Assembly: GCF_024172165.1 (NCBI RefSeq)
Contig: NZ_JAMZEB010000002.1
Span: 9,770,501-9,834,500 of the forward strand
DNA from: Nonomuraea thailandensis
GTDB taxonomy: Bacteria; Actinomycetota; Actinomycetes; Streptosporangiales; Streptosporangiaceae
Reading direction: 5' to 3'
Length of the DNA: 64,000 bases
Part shown: positions 23,202 to 32,260 of the stretch, piece after piece
Layout: the number at the start of each line of letters is the position of its first letter
How positions within the stretch are numbered: the stretch's first letter is position 1
Position numbers and translations under genes: made by a program
The notes under the pieces: model-generated
What the model saw: the letters and a program-made list of their open reading frames with translations, nothing else
Told to the model about the DNA's origin: nothing
The model's database searches: none

Positions 23202-24401
23202 ATGACGCACACACTCCCCTCGATGCCCACCAGCCGTCAGCCCGGCTGCCCCTTCGACCCGCCGAAGGAGCTGATCGAGGCGCGTGAGCACGGCCCGATC
23301 AGCCGCTTCCCCTTCCCCGACGGGCACCAGGGCTGGCTGGTCACCGGCTACGACCTGACCCGCGCCATCCTGGCCGACCCGCGCTTCAGCTCCCGCCGGG
23401 AGTTCATGAAGCACCACCCGATCATCGACTACGGCGACATCGAGGTGCCCCCGGCGCCGCCCGGCGAGTTCCTGCTGATGGACGAGCCGCAGCACGGCCG
23501 CTACCGCAAGCCGCTGGTCGGCAAGTTCACCGTCCGGCGGATGCGGCTGCTCACCGAGCGGGTCGAGCAGATCACAGCCGAGCACCTGGACGCCATGGAG
23601 AAGGCCGGCACGACGGCCGACCTGGTGACCGCGTTCGCCAAGCCCATCCCCGCCGTCGTGATCTGCGAGCTGCTGGGCGTGCCGTACGAGGACCGAGGCT
23701 TCTTCCAGGAGAACATCGACACCTTCCTCGGCGGCGAGGCCGGCGACGAGGAGGTGGGCGCCGCCTACGTCGCGACCCAGCAGTACCTCGCCGGGCTGGT
23801 CGCCGCCAAGCGCGCCCACCCCACCGACGACGTGCTCAGCGACCTGCTCGACAGCGACCTGACCGACGAGGAGCTGCAGGGCATGGCCCTGATCCTGCTC
23901 TCGGCCGGGTTCGACACCACCGCCAACATGCTCGCCCTGGGCACCTTCGCCCTGCTGCAGAACCCCGATCAGCTCGCCGCCCTGCGCGCCGACCCCTCAC
24001 TCACCGACCAGGCCGTGGAGGAGCTGCTGCGCTACCTGACCGTCGCCAAGCAGTTCTTCCGGGTCGCGCTGGAGGACGTCGAGCTCGACGGCCACACCAT
24101 CGCCGCCGGGACCACGGTCATCCTGGCCCTCAACACCGCCAACCGCGACCCCGAGCGCTTCACCGACCCCCACACCCTCGACATCCACCGGCAGGAGGGC
24201 GGCCACCTGGCCTTCAGCCACGGCATCCACCAGTGCCTGGGCCAGCAGCTCGCCCGCGTCGAGCTGCGCGTGGCCCTCCCTGCCCTGCTCGGCCGCTTCC
24301 CCGCGCTGCGCCTGGCCGTACCGGCGGAAGAGGTCGCGCTGCGTCCGGAGCTCGCCGACATCTACGGCGTCAAGAGCCTCCCGGTCGCCTGGGACGCCTG
24401 A
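23202..24401 (+). CDS. Cytochrome P450, CYP105/CYP107-like
   Basis: A 399-aa bacterial class I P450. It has the I-helix oxygen-activation motif SAGFDTTANML, the K-helix ExxR region EELLRYLTVAKQFFR (a threonine follows LRY), and the heme loop FSHGIHQCLGQQLARVEL with the cysteine ligand. It begins 9 bp after the permease gene with gagg as RBS, so it belongs to the PadR operon. It may tailor or detoxify the compound exported by the transporter. The substrate is unknown. Confidence 0.93.
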   Translation: MTHTLPSMPTSRQPGCPFDPPKELIEAREHGPISRFPFPDGHQGWLVTGYDLTRAILADPRFSSRREFMKHHPIIDYGDIEVPPAPPGEFLLMDEPQHGRYRKPLVGKFTVRRMRLLTERVEQITAEHLDAMEKAGTTADLVTAFAKPIPAVVICELLGVPYEDRGFFQENIDTFLGGEAGDEEVGAAYVATQQYLAGLVAAKRAHPTDDVLSDLLDSDLTDEELQGMALILLSAGFDTTANMLALGTFALLQNPDQLAALRADPSLTDQAVEELLRYLTVAKQFFRVALEDVELDGHTIAAGTTVILALNTANRDPERFTDPHTLDIHRQEGGHLAFSHGIHQCLGQQLARVELRVALPALLGRFPALRLAVPAEEVALRPELADIYGVKSLPVAWDA

Positions 24402-24508
24402 CCACTCCGGGCGTGTCGTTGCCGCGGGCGGCGTTCCGGGTTACGTTCTTTCCATACCGATGATGGAGACAGTCACCTGAATGGGTGATAACTCGGAACG
24501 GGGGAAGC

Positions 24509-25789
24509 ATGACCTTGGAGGTAGCGATCATCGGCGCCGGAGTGGGCGGGCTCTGCCTGGCGCAGGGCCTGCACAGAGCCGGCGTCCGCGTCACCGTCCA
24601 CGAGCGGGACCGCACCGCGACCAACCGCCTGCAGGGCTACCGCCTGCACATCAACCCGCTCGGCGCCCAGGCACTGCGCGAATGCCTGAGCCCCGAGCTG
24701 TGGCAGGCCTTCCTGGCCACCACCGGCAGGGGCGGGCTCGACTTCGTCTTCATGACCGAGCAGCTCAAGCCGCTGATCAAACTGGAGGCCGACCAGCGGG
24801 ACGCCAACTGGCGCGACCACCACTCGGTCAGCCGGATCACCCTGCGCCAGATCCTGCTCACCGGCCTGGACGAGGTGGTGCGCTTCGGCAGGACGTTCGA
24901 GCGGTACGAACGCACGGCCGACGGCCGGATCGCGCTGCACTTCGCGGACGGCTCCACCGCCACGGCCGACGTCCTGGTGGCGGCCGACGGCAGCGGGTCG
25001 AGGGTGCGGCAGCAGTACCTGCCCGGGGCGGAGCGCATCGACACCGGCATCACCCGCGTGGCCGGCAAGTTCCCGCTCAGCGACGAGACGAAGCGGCAGA
25101 TCCCGGCCCAGCTCTACGAGGGGCTGACCAACATCGTCCCGGCCAGGGGCTACTCCATGTTCTGCGCGCCGCACGACTTCGGCGGCGACCCGGTCGTGCT
25201 GCCCGGCGGCATCGGAGCCACTGAGCGCGACGGCGCGATGCACGACAACACCAGCAGCTACGTGTTGTGGGCCTTCGGCGCCGAGACCCGGCAGTTCCCC
25301 GCGGACGCCGCCTCGCTGCCGGGGGCGCAGGTCCGTGAGCTCGTCCTCCGGATGATCGGTGACTGGCATCCGGACCTGCTGCGGATGATCACCATGACCG
25401 ATCCCGGCACGGTGTCCCTGCTGCCCATCCGCAGCGCCGTGCCGGCGCAGCCGTGGCCGGCCACGAACATCACGCTGCTCGGCGACGCCATCCACACCAT
25501 GGCCCCGCACCTGGGCCTGGGCGCCAACACCGCGCTGCGCGACGCCCGGCTCCTCTGCCAGGAGCTGAGCGCCGCCGCCGCCGGCGGCACGGACGTCGTC
25601 GCGGCGATCGGCGCCTACGAGCGGCAGATGAGCGAGTACGGCTTCGCCGCCGTACGCGACTCGCTGCGGACGGCCCGGCGGTTCGTCACCAGGAGCCCGC
25701 TGGCGCGGCGCGGCTTCCGCGCCTTCCTGCGCACCGCCCAGCGGATCCCGGCGCTGAAGGAGCGAGCCTTCGGCGCCGGCGCCGCCTGA
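24509..25789 (+). CDS. FAD-dependent monooxygenase (group A)
   Basis: A 426-aa aromatic-hydroxylase-type flavoprotein. It has the N-terminal Rossmann motif IIGAGVGGLCLAQGL, the DG-type motif DVLVAADGSGSRVRQQ and the FAD-binding GD motif LLGDAIHTMAPHLGLGANTAL. The family oxidises polyketides and xenobiotics such as tetracyclines using NAD(P)H. ATG start at 24509 has RBS ggggaag directly upstream. It stands between the PadR operon and the leftward tailoring operon and ends convergently with the O-methyltransferase gene. A role in the polyketide pathway is inferred from position. Confidence 0.9.
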   Translation: MTLEVAIIGAGVGGLCLAQGLHRAGVRVTVHERDRTATNRLQGYRLHINPLGAQALRECLSPELWQAFLATTGRGGLDFVFMTEQLKPLIKLEADQRDANWRDHHSVSRITLRQILLTGLDEVVRFGRTFERYERTADGRIALHFADGSTATADVLVAADGSGSRVRQQYLPGAERIDTGITRVAGKFPLSDETKRQIPAQLYEGLTNIVPARGYSMFCAPHDFGGDPVVLPGGIGATERDGAMHDNTSSYVLWAFGAETRQFPADAASLPGAQVRELVLRMIGDWHPDLLRMITMTDPGTVSLLPIRSAVPAQPWPATNITLLGDAIHTMAPHLGLGANTALRDARLLCQELSAAAAGGTDVVAAIGAYERQMSEYGFAAVRDSLRTARRFVTRSPLARRGFRAFLRTAQRIPALKERAFGAGAA

Positions 25790-25838
25790 CGACACGACCC
25801 CCGGCCCGGTGCTCGGCGGCCTCCAGCCCTCTCGGCCG

Positions 25839-26864
25839 TCAGACCGGCTTGTTGCCGACGAGCAGCGTGCTGAGCTCGTTCAGCGGGACCGGCCGCTCGA
25901 CCTCGAACCCGGCCTCCTTCATCCACCCGACGCCCTCGGACACCGTGTACTCCGAGGACCCGCTGATCATGGCCATGTTGAGGCTCATCAGCAGGCCGAA
26001 AGCGGCGTCGCGGCGCTCGTCGTCGATCATGCTGTCGTAGATGAGCAGGGTGCCGCCGGGGGGCAGCTGCTCGAAGGCCCTGTTCACCAGCGCGCGGCGG
26101 CGCTCGTCCACCCAGTCGTGCAGCACGTGGCCGAAGATGTACACCTGCGTGTCGGGCAGGTCGTCGGTGAAGAAGCTGCCCGCGTGGTAGGACACCCGGT
26201 CGCGCAGGTCGCTGTCGCCGGCCTCCTTCTCGATGAGCTCGTCGAACAGCGGCTCCAGCGGGGGCAGGTCGAAGGTCACCCCGCGCAGGTGGCTGTGGGC
26301 CGCGGCGAGCCGCATCGTGAGCAGGCCGCGGCAGCCGCCGAGGTCGGTGAAGGACTTGACGGTCTCCCACGGGTACTTCTGCGCGAGGGGGCGGCCGAGC
26401 AGCACCGCGTAGCCGTCCATCGCGTCGGCGAAGTGGCGCGTCCGCTTGGGGTCGGCGTACAGGCCGTCGGTGAAGTCGCCCTCGGAGAGCTGCTTGACCA
26501 GGCTCTCGCCGGAGCGCAGGAAGCCGGGCAGGTTGCCCCAGGCGGGATACAGGCGGCGCTGGTTGTGGGCGAGGAAGCCGCCCATGTACTCGGGCTTGCG
26601 CGGGTCGAGGTAGGTCGCGGTGAGGGGGGAGGCCTTGTAGGCGGAGCCGTCCCGGCCGAGCAGCTCCATGGCGACCAGCGAGTCCAGGTAGTCCCGCGTC
26701 AGCTTGGGATGCAGGCCGAACTCGCGCTGGATCTCCTCGGCGGTGGCGGGAGCGGTGCAGATGCGGGCGAACAGGCCCAGCTCGATCCCGGCGAACAGGG
26801 CCTGCGCCTGGAAGAATCCCGTTGCCGTCCTGACAAGGGGTGTTGCGGTCTCGGGAAGAGACAT
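25839..26864 (-). CDS. SAM-dependent O-methyltransferase (acetylserotonin-type)
   Basis: A 341-aa methyltransferase of the Methyltransf_2 type. An N-terminal dimerisation winged helix (about 10-95) is followed by the SAM-binding loop FTDLGGCRGLLTMRLA, an FDLPPLEPLF stretch, and FGHVLHDWVDERRRALVNRA with the His-Asp region used for deprotonation. The family methylates phenolic hydroxyls of aromatic polyketides. ATG start at 26864 follows a GAAAGGAAG RBS. It is the last gene of the leftward operon starting at 29115. Confidence 0.92.
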   Translation of the reverse strand: MSLPETATPLVRTATGFFQAQALFAGIELGLFARICTAPATAEEIQREFGLHPKLTRDYLDSLVAMELLGRDGSAYKASPLTATYLDPRKPEYMGGFLAHNQRRLYPAWGNLPGFLRSGESLVKQLSEGDFTDGLYADPKRTRHFADAMDGYAVLLGRPLAQKYPWETVKSFTDLGGCRGLLTMRLAAAHSHLRGVTFDLPPLEPLFDELIEKEAGDSDLRDRVSYHAGSFFTDDLPDTQVYIFGHVLHDWVDERRRALVNRAFEQLPPGGTLLIYDSMIDDERRDAAFGLLMSLNMAMISGSSEYTVSEGVGWMKEAGFEVERPVPLNELSTLLVGNKPV

Positions 26865-26898
26865 CGGGCTTCCTTTCTCAGAAGGTCGACAGCGGCGG

Positions 26899-28110
26899 TC
26901 AGGGCTTGAGCCGCAGCGGGAGCGCGTGCAGGGAGCGCTGGAAGAAGTCGCGGTGCCAGCGCACCTCGGCGGGGTCGCAGGCCAGGGCCATGTCCGGGAA
27001 CCGCCGCAGCAGCGCGGTGATGGCCACCTGCGCTTCGAGCCGGGCCAGCGGCGCGCCCAGGCAGTGGTGCACGCCGTGGCTGAAGGCCAGGTGCGGGTTG
27101 GGGTTGCGGGTGATGTCCAGCCGGTGCGGGTCGGGGAACGCCTGCGGGTCACGGTTGACCGAGTGCACGGGGACGATGATCAGGGAGTCGGCGGGGATCA
27201 CGGTGCCGCCGATCTCGATGTCCTGCTTCGCGTGCCCCTCGATCAGGGAGAGCGAGCTGTCGTAGCGGAGGAACTCCTCGACGGCGCTGCCGATGAGGTC
27301 GGGCTGCGCGACCAGCTTGGCCTGCTGGCCGGGGTTGCGCACCAGCGCGTGAACGCCGTTGGTGATCAGGTTCACGGTGGTGAGGAAGCCGGCGAAGATG
27401 AGCAGCATCACCGTCGCGACGAGCTCCTTCTCCGAGAGCCGGTTCTCGCCGTCGCGGGCCTCGATCAGGCCCTGGATGAGGTCGTCGTTGGGGTGGCTGC
27501 GCCGGTGCTCGATCAGCCCCCGCACGTACTCGCCGATGGCGGCCTGCCGCGCCCGGAAGTGGTCCACCGGGTTGCCCGCGTAGTCCTCCTCCAGGAACCA
27601 GAAGACGCTCTTGTGGCGCAGGTCCGCGAGGTCCTCCACCGGGATCCCCAGGAGCTCGCCGATCACCATCATCGGCAGCGGGTAGGAGAAGTCCTCCATC
27701 AGCTCGGCCTCGCCGGCCCGCTCCATCCGGTCGAGCAGGTCGTCGGTGAACCGCTCCACCCTCGGCCGCAGCAGCTCGATCCGCCGGCGGGTGAACGCCT
27801 TCTGCACCAGCTTGCGCAGGCGGGTGTGCTCGGGCGGGTCGGTGCTGACCATGTTGTCGGCGAACGAGCTCTCCGCCTTCTGCCCGTCCTCGCGCACGAC
27901 GTCGGAGTGGTGCGCGGCCTTGCTGAAGCGCGGGTCGGTGAGCAGCGGGCGGGCGTCCTCGTAGTGCGGGACGAACCACGCCTCCAGCCCGATGGGGGTG
28001 TTGAGGCGGTGCACCCGCCCGGCCGCCCGCAGGCTCTCGTAGTAGGGATAGGGGTCCGTCAGGGCCGCATGCGGGATGCTGCCGATCGGGGCTGTCGCCG
28101 CCTCTGGCAT
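26899..28110 (-). CDS. Cytochrome P450
   Basis: A 403-aa P450. It has the C-helix region STDPPEHTRLRKLVQKAFT, the I-helix IFAGFLTTVNLITNG (the usual AG-x-x-TT pattern with Phe-Leu), the K-helix EEFLRYDSSLSLIEGH and the heme loop FSHGVHHCLGAPLARLEA. It differs clearly from the P450 at 23202, so the two are not a recent duplication. It is co-directional with the O-methyltransferase 34 bp downstream and is probably a hydroxylase tailoring the aromatic polyketide. The regiochemistry cannot be told. Confidence 0.93.
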   Translation of the reverse strand: MPEAATAPIGSIPHAALTDPYPYYESLRAAGRVHRLNTPIGLEAWFVPHYEDARPLLTDPRFSKAAHHSDVVREDGQKAESSFADNMVSTDPPEHTRLRKLVQKAFTRRRIELLRPRVERFTDDLLDRMERAGEAELMEDFSYPLPMMVIGELLGIPVEDLADLRHKSVFWFLEEDYAGNPVDHFRARQAAIGEYVRGLIEHRRSHPNDDLIQGLIEARDGENRLSEKELVATVMLLIFAGFLTTVNLITNGVHALVRNPGQQAKLVAQPDLIGSAVEEFLRYDSSLSLIEGHAKQDIEIGGTVIPADSLIIVPVHSVNRDPQAFPDPHRLDITRNPNPHLAFSHGVHHCLGAPLARLEAQVAITALLRRFPDMALACDPAEVRWHRDFFQRSLHALPLRLKP

Positions 28111-28149
28111 CTGGGCTCCTCAAGAGGTCGTGGAAACGGTCAACGGAGT

Positions 28150-28623
28150 TCAGGCGAGCCAGCGGCCGTCCGACATCACCGTCCGGTCGGGGATCTCGCC
28201 ACGGTGCCGCCAGGTGAGGACGCGCCGGGGCGTGAGGAAGAGGTAGACGCAGCCCGGCACCCGGCCGGGGTTCACGGGCAGGTCCGCGAGGACGGGCGGG
28301 GCGTCGGCCGGCAGGTCCTGGTGCGCCACGATGTCCACGGCGCCGTCGATGAGGACGACGTCCGTGGGGTCGCCGAGCGCGACGCGGCAGTGCCCGTCCT
28401 TGCGCAGGTTGCGGATCGTGACATGCCGTTCCTGGGTGGCCATCACCAGCCGGGCGCCGTCCCAGACGCACCCGAGGGGGACGAGGTGGGCGCCGGACTC
28501 CCCGCTCGTCGCGAGCCAGGCGTACCTTTCGCTCGCGAGCTTGCCGAGCACGTCGGCCTTGCGCTGGGCGAGATCGCGGGGAGGGGCGAGGCCGGCTCCC
28601 CGCGCGGCACCGGGCGCGGTCAT
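28150..28623 (-). CDS. Pyridoxamine-5'-phosphate-oxidase-like flavin/F420 split-barrel protein
   Basis: A 157-aa PPOX-superfamily protein. The split-barrel strands are recognisable in ERYAWLATSGESGAHLVPLG, RLVMATQERHVTIRNLRKDG and CRVALGDPTDVVLIDGAVDI, with a C-terminal VYLFLTPRRVLTWRHRGE strand pair. Members use FMN or F420 for redox chemistry. The GGESGAHLVPL-like N-terminus is common in F420-dependent members, but the cofactor is unproven. It lies within the leftward tailoring operon, suggesting a reduction or oxidation step in the pathway. Confidence 0.82.
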   Translation of the reverse strand: MTAPGAARGAGLAPPRDLAQRKADVLGKLASERYAWLATSGESGAHLVPLGCVWDGARLVMATQERHVTIRNLRKDGHCRVALGDPTDVVLIDGAVDIVAHQDLPADAPPVLADLPVNPGRVPGCVYLFLTPRRVLTWRHRGEIPDRTVMSDGRWLA

Positions 28624-28659
28624 GGTGAATCCCTTCGCCAGAGGTGTTTCGAAAAAATT

Positions 28660-29115
28660 TCAGAACGCGGACACGGCGGCCGCGGCGTTTCCGACGAGCG
28701 CGAGCACGGCGAACGACGTCCGCACGAGGTTCCATTTCCCCCACAGGCCCCGCGGATCCTCCCAGTCGGGCGGAATGGCCTGCGGATCGAGCGATTTGAC
28801 GCGCCGGTTTATCGGCACGTTCCGGGTCTGCGAGACCGCGCCGACGCCGACCAGGCAGACGGCCGAGACAATGAACAGGGTGCGCGCCTGGCCAGGCTCG
28901 GAAAGAATGGCCAGAATGACGTCGAGGACCGCCGAGGAGCCGACGATGATCGGCATCATCGGGTCGTAGGCGCGGCCCAGCAGCTTGTGCGCCGCGACAT
29001 AGCGCTCGGGGGTCATGGCCTGCATCGCCGGCCACACGCCGACGGCGTGGGTGAACAGCACGCCTGCGGCGATACCGCTGGTGACCAGCACCGCGGCGGT
29101 GAGAATCTGGACCAT
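28660..29115 (-). CDS. DUF1772 membrane protein (anthrone-oxygenase-like), copy 1
   Basis: A 151-aa protein with four hydrophobic segments. It has the DUF1772 pattern: GIAAGVLFTHAVGVWPAM near the N-terminus, VGAVSQTRNVPINRRVKSLD in the middle with the conserved N-x-P-x-N, and WEDPRGLWGKWNLVRTSFAV. Fungal members include anthrone oxygenases; the bacterial role in aromatic polyketide pathways is unsettled. First gene of the leftward operon. The start could be ATG 29115 or GTG 29118, after the GGAGG RBS. A second copy is at 33051. Confidence 0.85.
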   Translation of the reverse strand: MVQILTAAVLVTSGIAAGVLFTHAVGVWPAMQAMTPERYVAAHKLLGRAYDPMMPIIVGSSAVLDVILAILSEPGQARTLFIVSAVCLVGVGAVSQTRNVPINRRVKSLDPQAIPPDWEDPRGLWGKWNLVRTSFAVLALVGNAAAAVSAF

Positions 29116-29167
29116 CACGGATGTCGCTCCTCCCTCTGCCACCACCCCGAAGTATCCGGACGGCGCC

Positions 29168-29244
29168 TTGAGGCGGACTCGAATATGACTGGGGAATAGC
29201 GCGTGAAATGCCGGCCCCGAGGGGGCTTGAGCACGCTTCGAGGT
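29168..29244 (+). promoter_or_regulatory. Two SARP-type heptamer pairs in the divergent PKS promoter
   Basis: Pair one is TTGAGGC (29168-29174), 4-bp spacer, TCGAATA (29179-29185). Pair two is TTGAGCA (29227-29233), 4-bp spacer, TCGAGGT (29238-29244). Each has the 11-bp periodicity of SARP direct repeats. They lie between the divergent DUF1772 and cupin genes, where the cluster's SARP (38981-39829) would activate both operons. The -10 element is not clear. Confidence 0.55.
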
Positions 29245-29310
29245 CTTCTCTAGCCGCCGCCGCGATGATGCTTGTCAGCAAAGTAGTCCGGCTGGCAGGG
29301 AGGCCTCTAC

Positions 29311-29739
29311 ATGACGATTACCCGGGCGTCGAAAGTCAATGCCGACGAGATCACGCCCAATCGGCGGCGTGGTGGTGATATTCGCGTCCTGCTCGGCCCG
29401 GCGACGGTCGGCGCCACCTCCGGATTCATGGGAATGCTCACTCTGGAACCCGCCGAGTTCGTGTCGGAGCATTACCACCCTTATTCCGAGGAGTTCCTGT
29501 GCCTGGTCCGGGGGGAATTGCTCGTGCGGGTGGACGGGACGCCGGTGCGGCTGAGCCCGGGCGAGGCGTTGCACATCCCCATCGGGGTCCGGCACCGGGT
29601 GGAGAACCCCGGCGAGGCGCAGGCCGTCGCCGTCTTCCATCTCAGCCCGCTCGCGCCGAAGCCGTCGCTCGGCCACGTGGACACCGAGCCCCTCCCGAAC
29701 GCCGCGGAGCCCTCGCTCAACGTGGGGGACCAGAAATGA
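29311..29739 (+). CDS. Cupin-domain polyketide oxygenase/cyclase (TcmJ/WhiE-I type)
   Basis: A 142-aa single-cupin protein. The metal-binding cupin boxes are visible as SEHYHPYSEEFLCLVRGELL (two His, one Glu) and LHIPIGVRHRVENPG (His). Proteins of this type occur as the first gene of many aromatic type II PKS operons, including tetracenomycin (TcmJ) and spore-pigment clusters, where they aid correct cyclisation. The precise reaction is not known. Good RBS (gcaggga) before ATG 29311. The stop overlaps KS-alpha by 4 bp. Confidence 0.9.
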   Translation: MTITRASKVNADEITPNRRRGGDIRVLLGPATVGATSGFMGMLTLEPAEFVSEHYHPYSEEFLCLVRGELLVRVDGTPVRLSPGEALHIPIGVRHRVENPGEAQAVAVFHLSPLAPKPSLGHVDTEPLPNAAEPSLNVGDQK

Positions 29740-31007
29740 CCGGCAGACGGGTGGCGCTCACCGGCATCGGCGTCGTGGCCCCCGGCGGCACCGGGCGCAA
29801 GGCGTTCTGGGAGCTGCTGACCTCGGGCCGTACCGCCACGCGGACGATCTCGATGTTCGACGCGGGCGCGTTCCGGTCGCGCATCGCTGCGGAGTGCGAC
29901 TTCGACCCGGCCGCCGAGGGCCTCACCGCCCGCGAGATCCGCCGGATGGACCGCGCCGCGCAGTTCGCCGTCGTCTCGGCGCGCGAGGCGCTCGCGGACA
30001 GCGGCCTCGACTCCTCCGACCTGGAGCTGGCCCGCACCGGCGTGACGCTGGGCAGCGCGGTCGGCTGCACCATGAGCCTGGAGGAGGAGTACGTCGTCGT
30101 CAGCGACTCCGGCCGCAACTGGCTCGTCGACCCCTCCTACGGGGTGCCGCACCTGTACGGCCACCTGGTGCCGAGCTCGCTGGCCGCCGAGGTCGCCTGG
30201 ACGTGCGGCGCGGAGGGCCAGGTCACGCTCATCTCGACCGGCTGCACGTCCGGGCTCGACGCCGTCGGCTACGGGGCGCGGCTGATCGCGGAGGGCTCCG
30301 CGGACGTCGTCCTGGCCGGCGCCACGGACGCGCCGATCTCGCCGATCACCGTGGCGTGCTTCGACGCGATCAAGGCCACCTCGCCGCGCAACGACGACCC
30401 GGCGCACGCGTCGCGCCCGTTCGACCGCGACCGCAACGGATTCGTCCTCGGCGAGGGCGCCGCCGTGTTCGTGCTGGAGGACCTGGAGCGCGCCCGGCGC
30501 AGGGAGGCGCACGTCTACTGCGAGGTGGCCGGCTACGCCACGCGGGGCAACGCGTACCACATGACCGGCCTGAAGCCGGACGGGCGGGAGATGGCGGAGG
30601 CCATCAGGGTGGCGCTCGACCGGGCCAGGCTGAACCCGGACGACGTCGCCTACATCAACGCCCACGGCTCCGGCACCAAGCAGAACGACAGGCACGAGAC
30701 GGCCGCGTTCAAGCGCAGCCTGGGCGATCACGCCTACCGGACGCCGGTCAGCTCCATCAAGTCCATGGTCGGGCACTCGCTCGGCGCGATCGGGGCCATC
30801 GAGGTGGCCGCCAGCGCGCTGGCCATCGAGCACGGCACGGTGCCGCCGACCGCCAACCTCGAGACGCCGGACCCGGAGTGCGACCTCGACTACGTCCCCC
30901 GCGTGGCGCGCGAGCAGCCGGTGGACGTGGTGCTCAGCGTGGGCAGCGGGTTCGGCGGGTTCCAGACCGCGATGGTGCTCACCGCCCCCGGGAGGGAGGC
31001 GGCATGA
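29736..31007 (+). CDS. Type II PKS ketosynthase alpha (KS-alpha)
   Basis: A 423-aa beta-ketoacyl synthase. The active-site cysteine is Cys170 in ISTGCTSGLDAVG. The catalytic histidines are His310 (INAHGSGTK) and His347 (SMVGHSLG), with Lys342 preceding. With KS-beta it condenses malonyl units on the ACP to build the poly-beta-keto chain. It is coupled on both sides by ATGA overlaps (cupin stop and KS-beta start), the hallmark of minimal PKS operons. It is complete and has full-length family size. Confidence 0.98.
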   Translation: MTGRRVALTGIGVVAPGGTGRKAFWELLTSGRTATRTISMFDAGAFRSRIAAECDFDPAAEGLTAREIRRMDRAAQFAVVSAREALADSGLDSSDLELARTGVTLGSAVGCTMSLEEEYVVVSDSGRNWLVDPSYGVPHLYGHLVPSSLAAEVAWTCGAEGQVTLISTGCTSGLDAVGYGARLIAEGSADVVLAGATDAPISPITVACFDAIKATSPRNDDPAHASRPFDRDRNGFVLGEGAAVFVLEDLERARRREAHVYCEVAGYATRGNAYHMTGLKPDGREMAEAIRVALDRARLNPDDVAYINAHGSGTKQNDRHETAAFKRSLGDHAYRTPVSSIKSMVGHSLGAIGAIEVAASALAIEHGTVPPTANLETPDPECDLDYVPRVAREQPVDVVLSVGSGFGGFQTAMVLTAPGREAA

Positions 31008-32260
31008 GCCCGGCCCAGGACGCCCCGGTGATCACCGGGATCGGCGTCGTCGCCCCCACCGGGCTCGGCGTGGCGGAGCACTGGGCCGCGACGCTGAGCG
31101 GGACGCGGGCGATCGACACGATCACGCGGTTCGACCCGGAGTCCTACCCGGTGCGCCTGGCGGGAGAGGCCCGCGGTTTCAGCGCGCCGGGGAACGTGCC
31201 CGGCCGGCTGATCCCGCAGACCGACCACTGGACGCACATGGCGCTGGTGGCGGCCGACATGGCGCTCGCCGACGCGGGCGTGAACCCGTCGGACCTGCCC
31301 GAGTACGAGATGGGCGTGGTCACGGCCAGCTCGTCCGGCGGGGTGGAGTTCGGCCAGCGCGAGATCCAGGAGCTGTGGAACAAGGGCCCCCGGCACGTGG
31401 GCGCCTACCAGTCGATCGCGTGGTTCTACGCGGCCACCACCGGGCAGATCTCCATCCGGCACGGCATGCGCGGCCCCTGCGGGGTCGTGGTCGCCGAGCA
31501 GGCCGGAGCTCTGGAGTCGCTCGCACAGGCCCGGCGGGTGCTGGAGGACGGCGCGCGGCTGGTGGTGAGCGGCGGCACCGACGCGCCGTTCAGCCCGTAC
31601 GGGCTGACCTGCCAGATCTCCAACGGCCGTCTCAGCACCCACACCGATCCCGAGCTCGCCTACCGGCCGTTCGACGCCGGCGCCGGCGGCTACGTCCCCG
31701 GCGAGGGCGGCGCCATCCTCATCGTGGAGGACGCCGGGAGCGCCAGGGAGCGCGGGGCGCGCAACGTGTACGGGGTGATCGCCGGTCATGCCGCCACCTT
31801 CGATCCGGCCCCCGGATCAAGGCGCCCGCCCGCGCTGCGCCGCGCCATCGAGCAGGCGCTGGCCCAGGCGGGCCTGGAGCCGGGTGACATCGACGTGGTG
31901 TTCGCCGACGCCGCCGGCAGCCCGGATCTCGACCGGGCCGAGGCGGAGGCGATCGCGGCCGTCTTCGGGGACCGCGGCGTGCCGGTGACGGCGCCCAAGA
32001 CGATGACCGGCCGGCTCTACGCGGGCGGGCCGTCCCTGGACGTCGCCACCGCGCTGCTGGCCATGCGGGACTCGGTGCTGCCGCCGACGATCGGCGTCTC
32101 CGAGCTCGTCCCGGACTACGCGATCGACCTGGTCAGGGACGAGCCCCGCGACGCCGAGGTGCGCTCGGCGCTGATCGTCGCCCGCGGCTACGGCGGCTTC
32201 AACGCCGCGCTCGTGCTCCGCGCCCCCGACCACAGCACTTCGACAGGAGGAGACCGATGA
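31004..32260 (+). CDS. Type II PKS chain-length factor (KS-beta)
   Basis: A 418-aa ketosynthase homologue. The active-site cysteine is replaced by Gln166 in VVVAEQAGALESL, the defining feature of KS-beta/CLF subunits. The second catalytic region is lost: NAHG reads FADAAGS and the VGHS region reads KTMTGRLYAGG. It forms a heterodimer with KS-alpha, gates chain length and supplies acetyl primer by malonyl decarboxylation. The chain length it sets cannot be deduced by eye. ATGA overlaps link it to KS-alpha and the ACP. Confidence 0.97.
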   Translation: MSPAQDAPVITGIGVVAPTGLGVAEHWAATLSGTRAIDTITRFDPESYPVRLAGEARGFSAPGNVPGRLIPQTDHWTHMALVAADMALADAGVNPSDLPEYEMGVVTASSSGGVEFGQREIQELWNKGPRHVGAYQSIAWFYAATTGQISIRHGMRGPCGVVVAEQAGALESLAQARRVLEDGARLVVSGGTDAPFSPYGLTCQISNGRLSTHTDPELAYRPFDAGAGGYVPGEGGAILIVEDAGSARERGARNVYGVIAGHAATFDPAPGSRRPPALRRAIEQALAQAGLEPGDIDVVFADAAGSPDLDRAEAEAIAAVFGDRGVPVTAPKTMTGRLYAGGPSLDVATALLAMRDSVLPPTIGVSELVPDYAIDLVRDEPRDAEVRSALIVARGYGGFNAALVLRAPDHSTSTGGDR

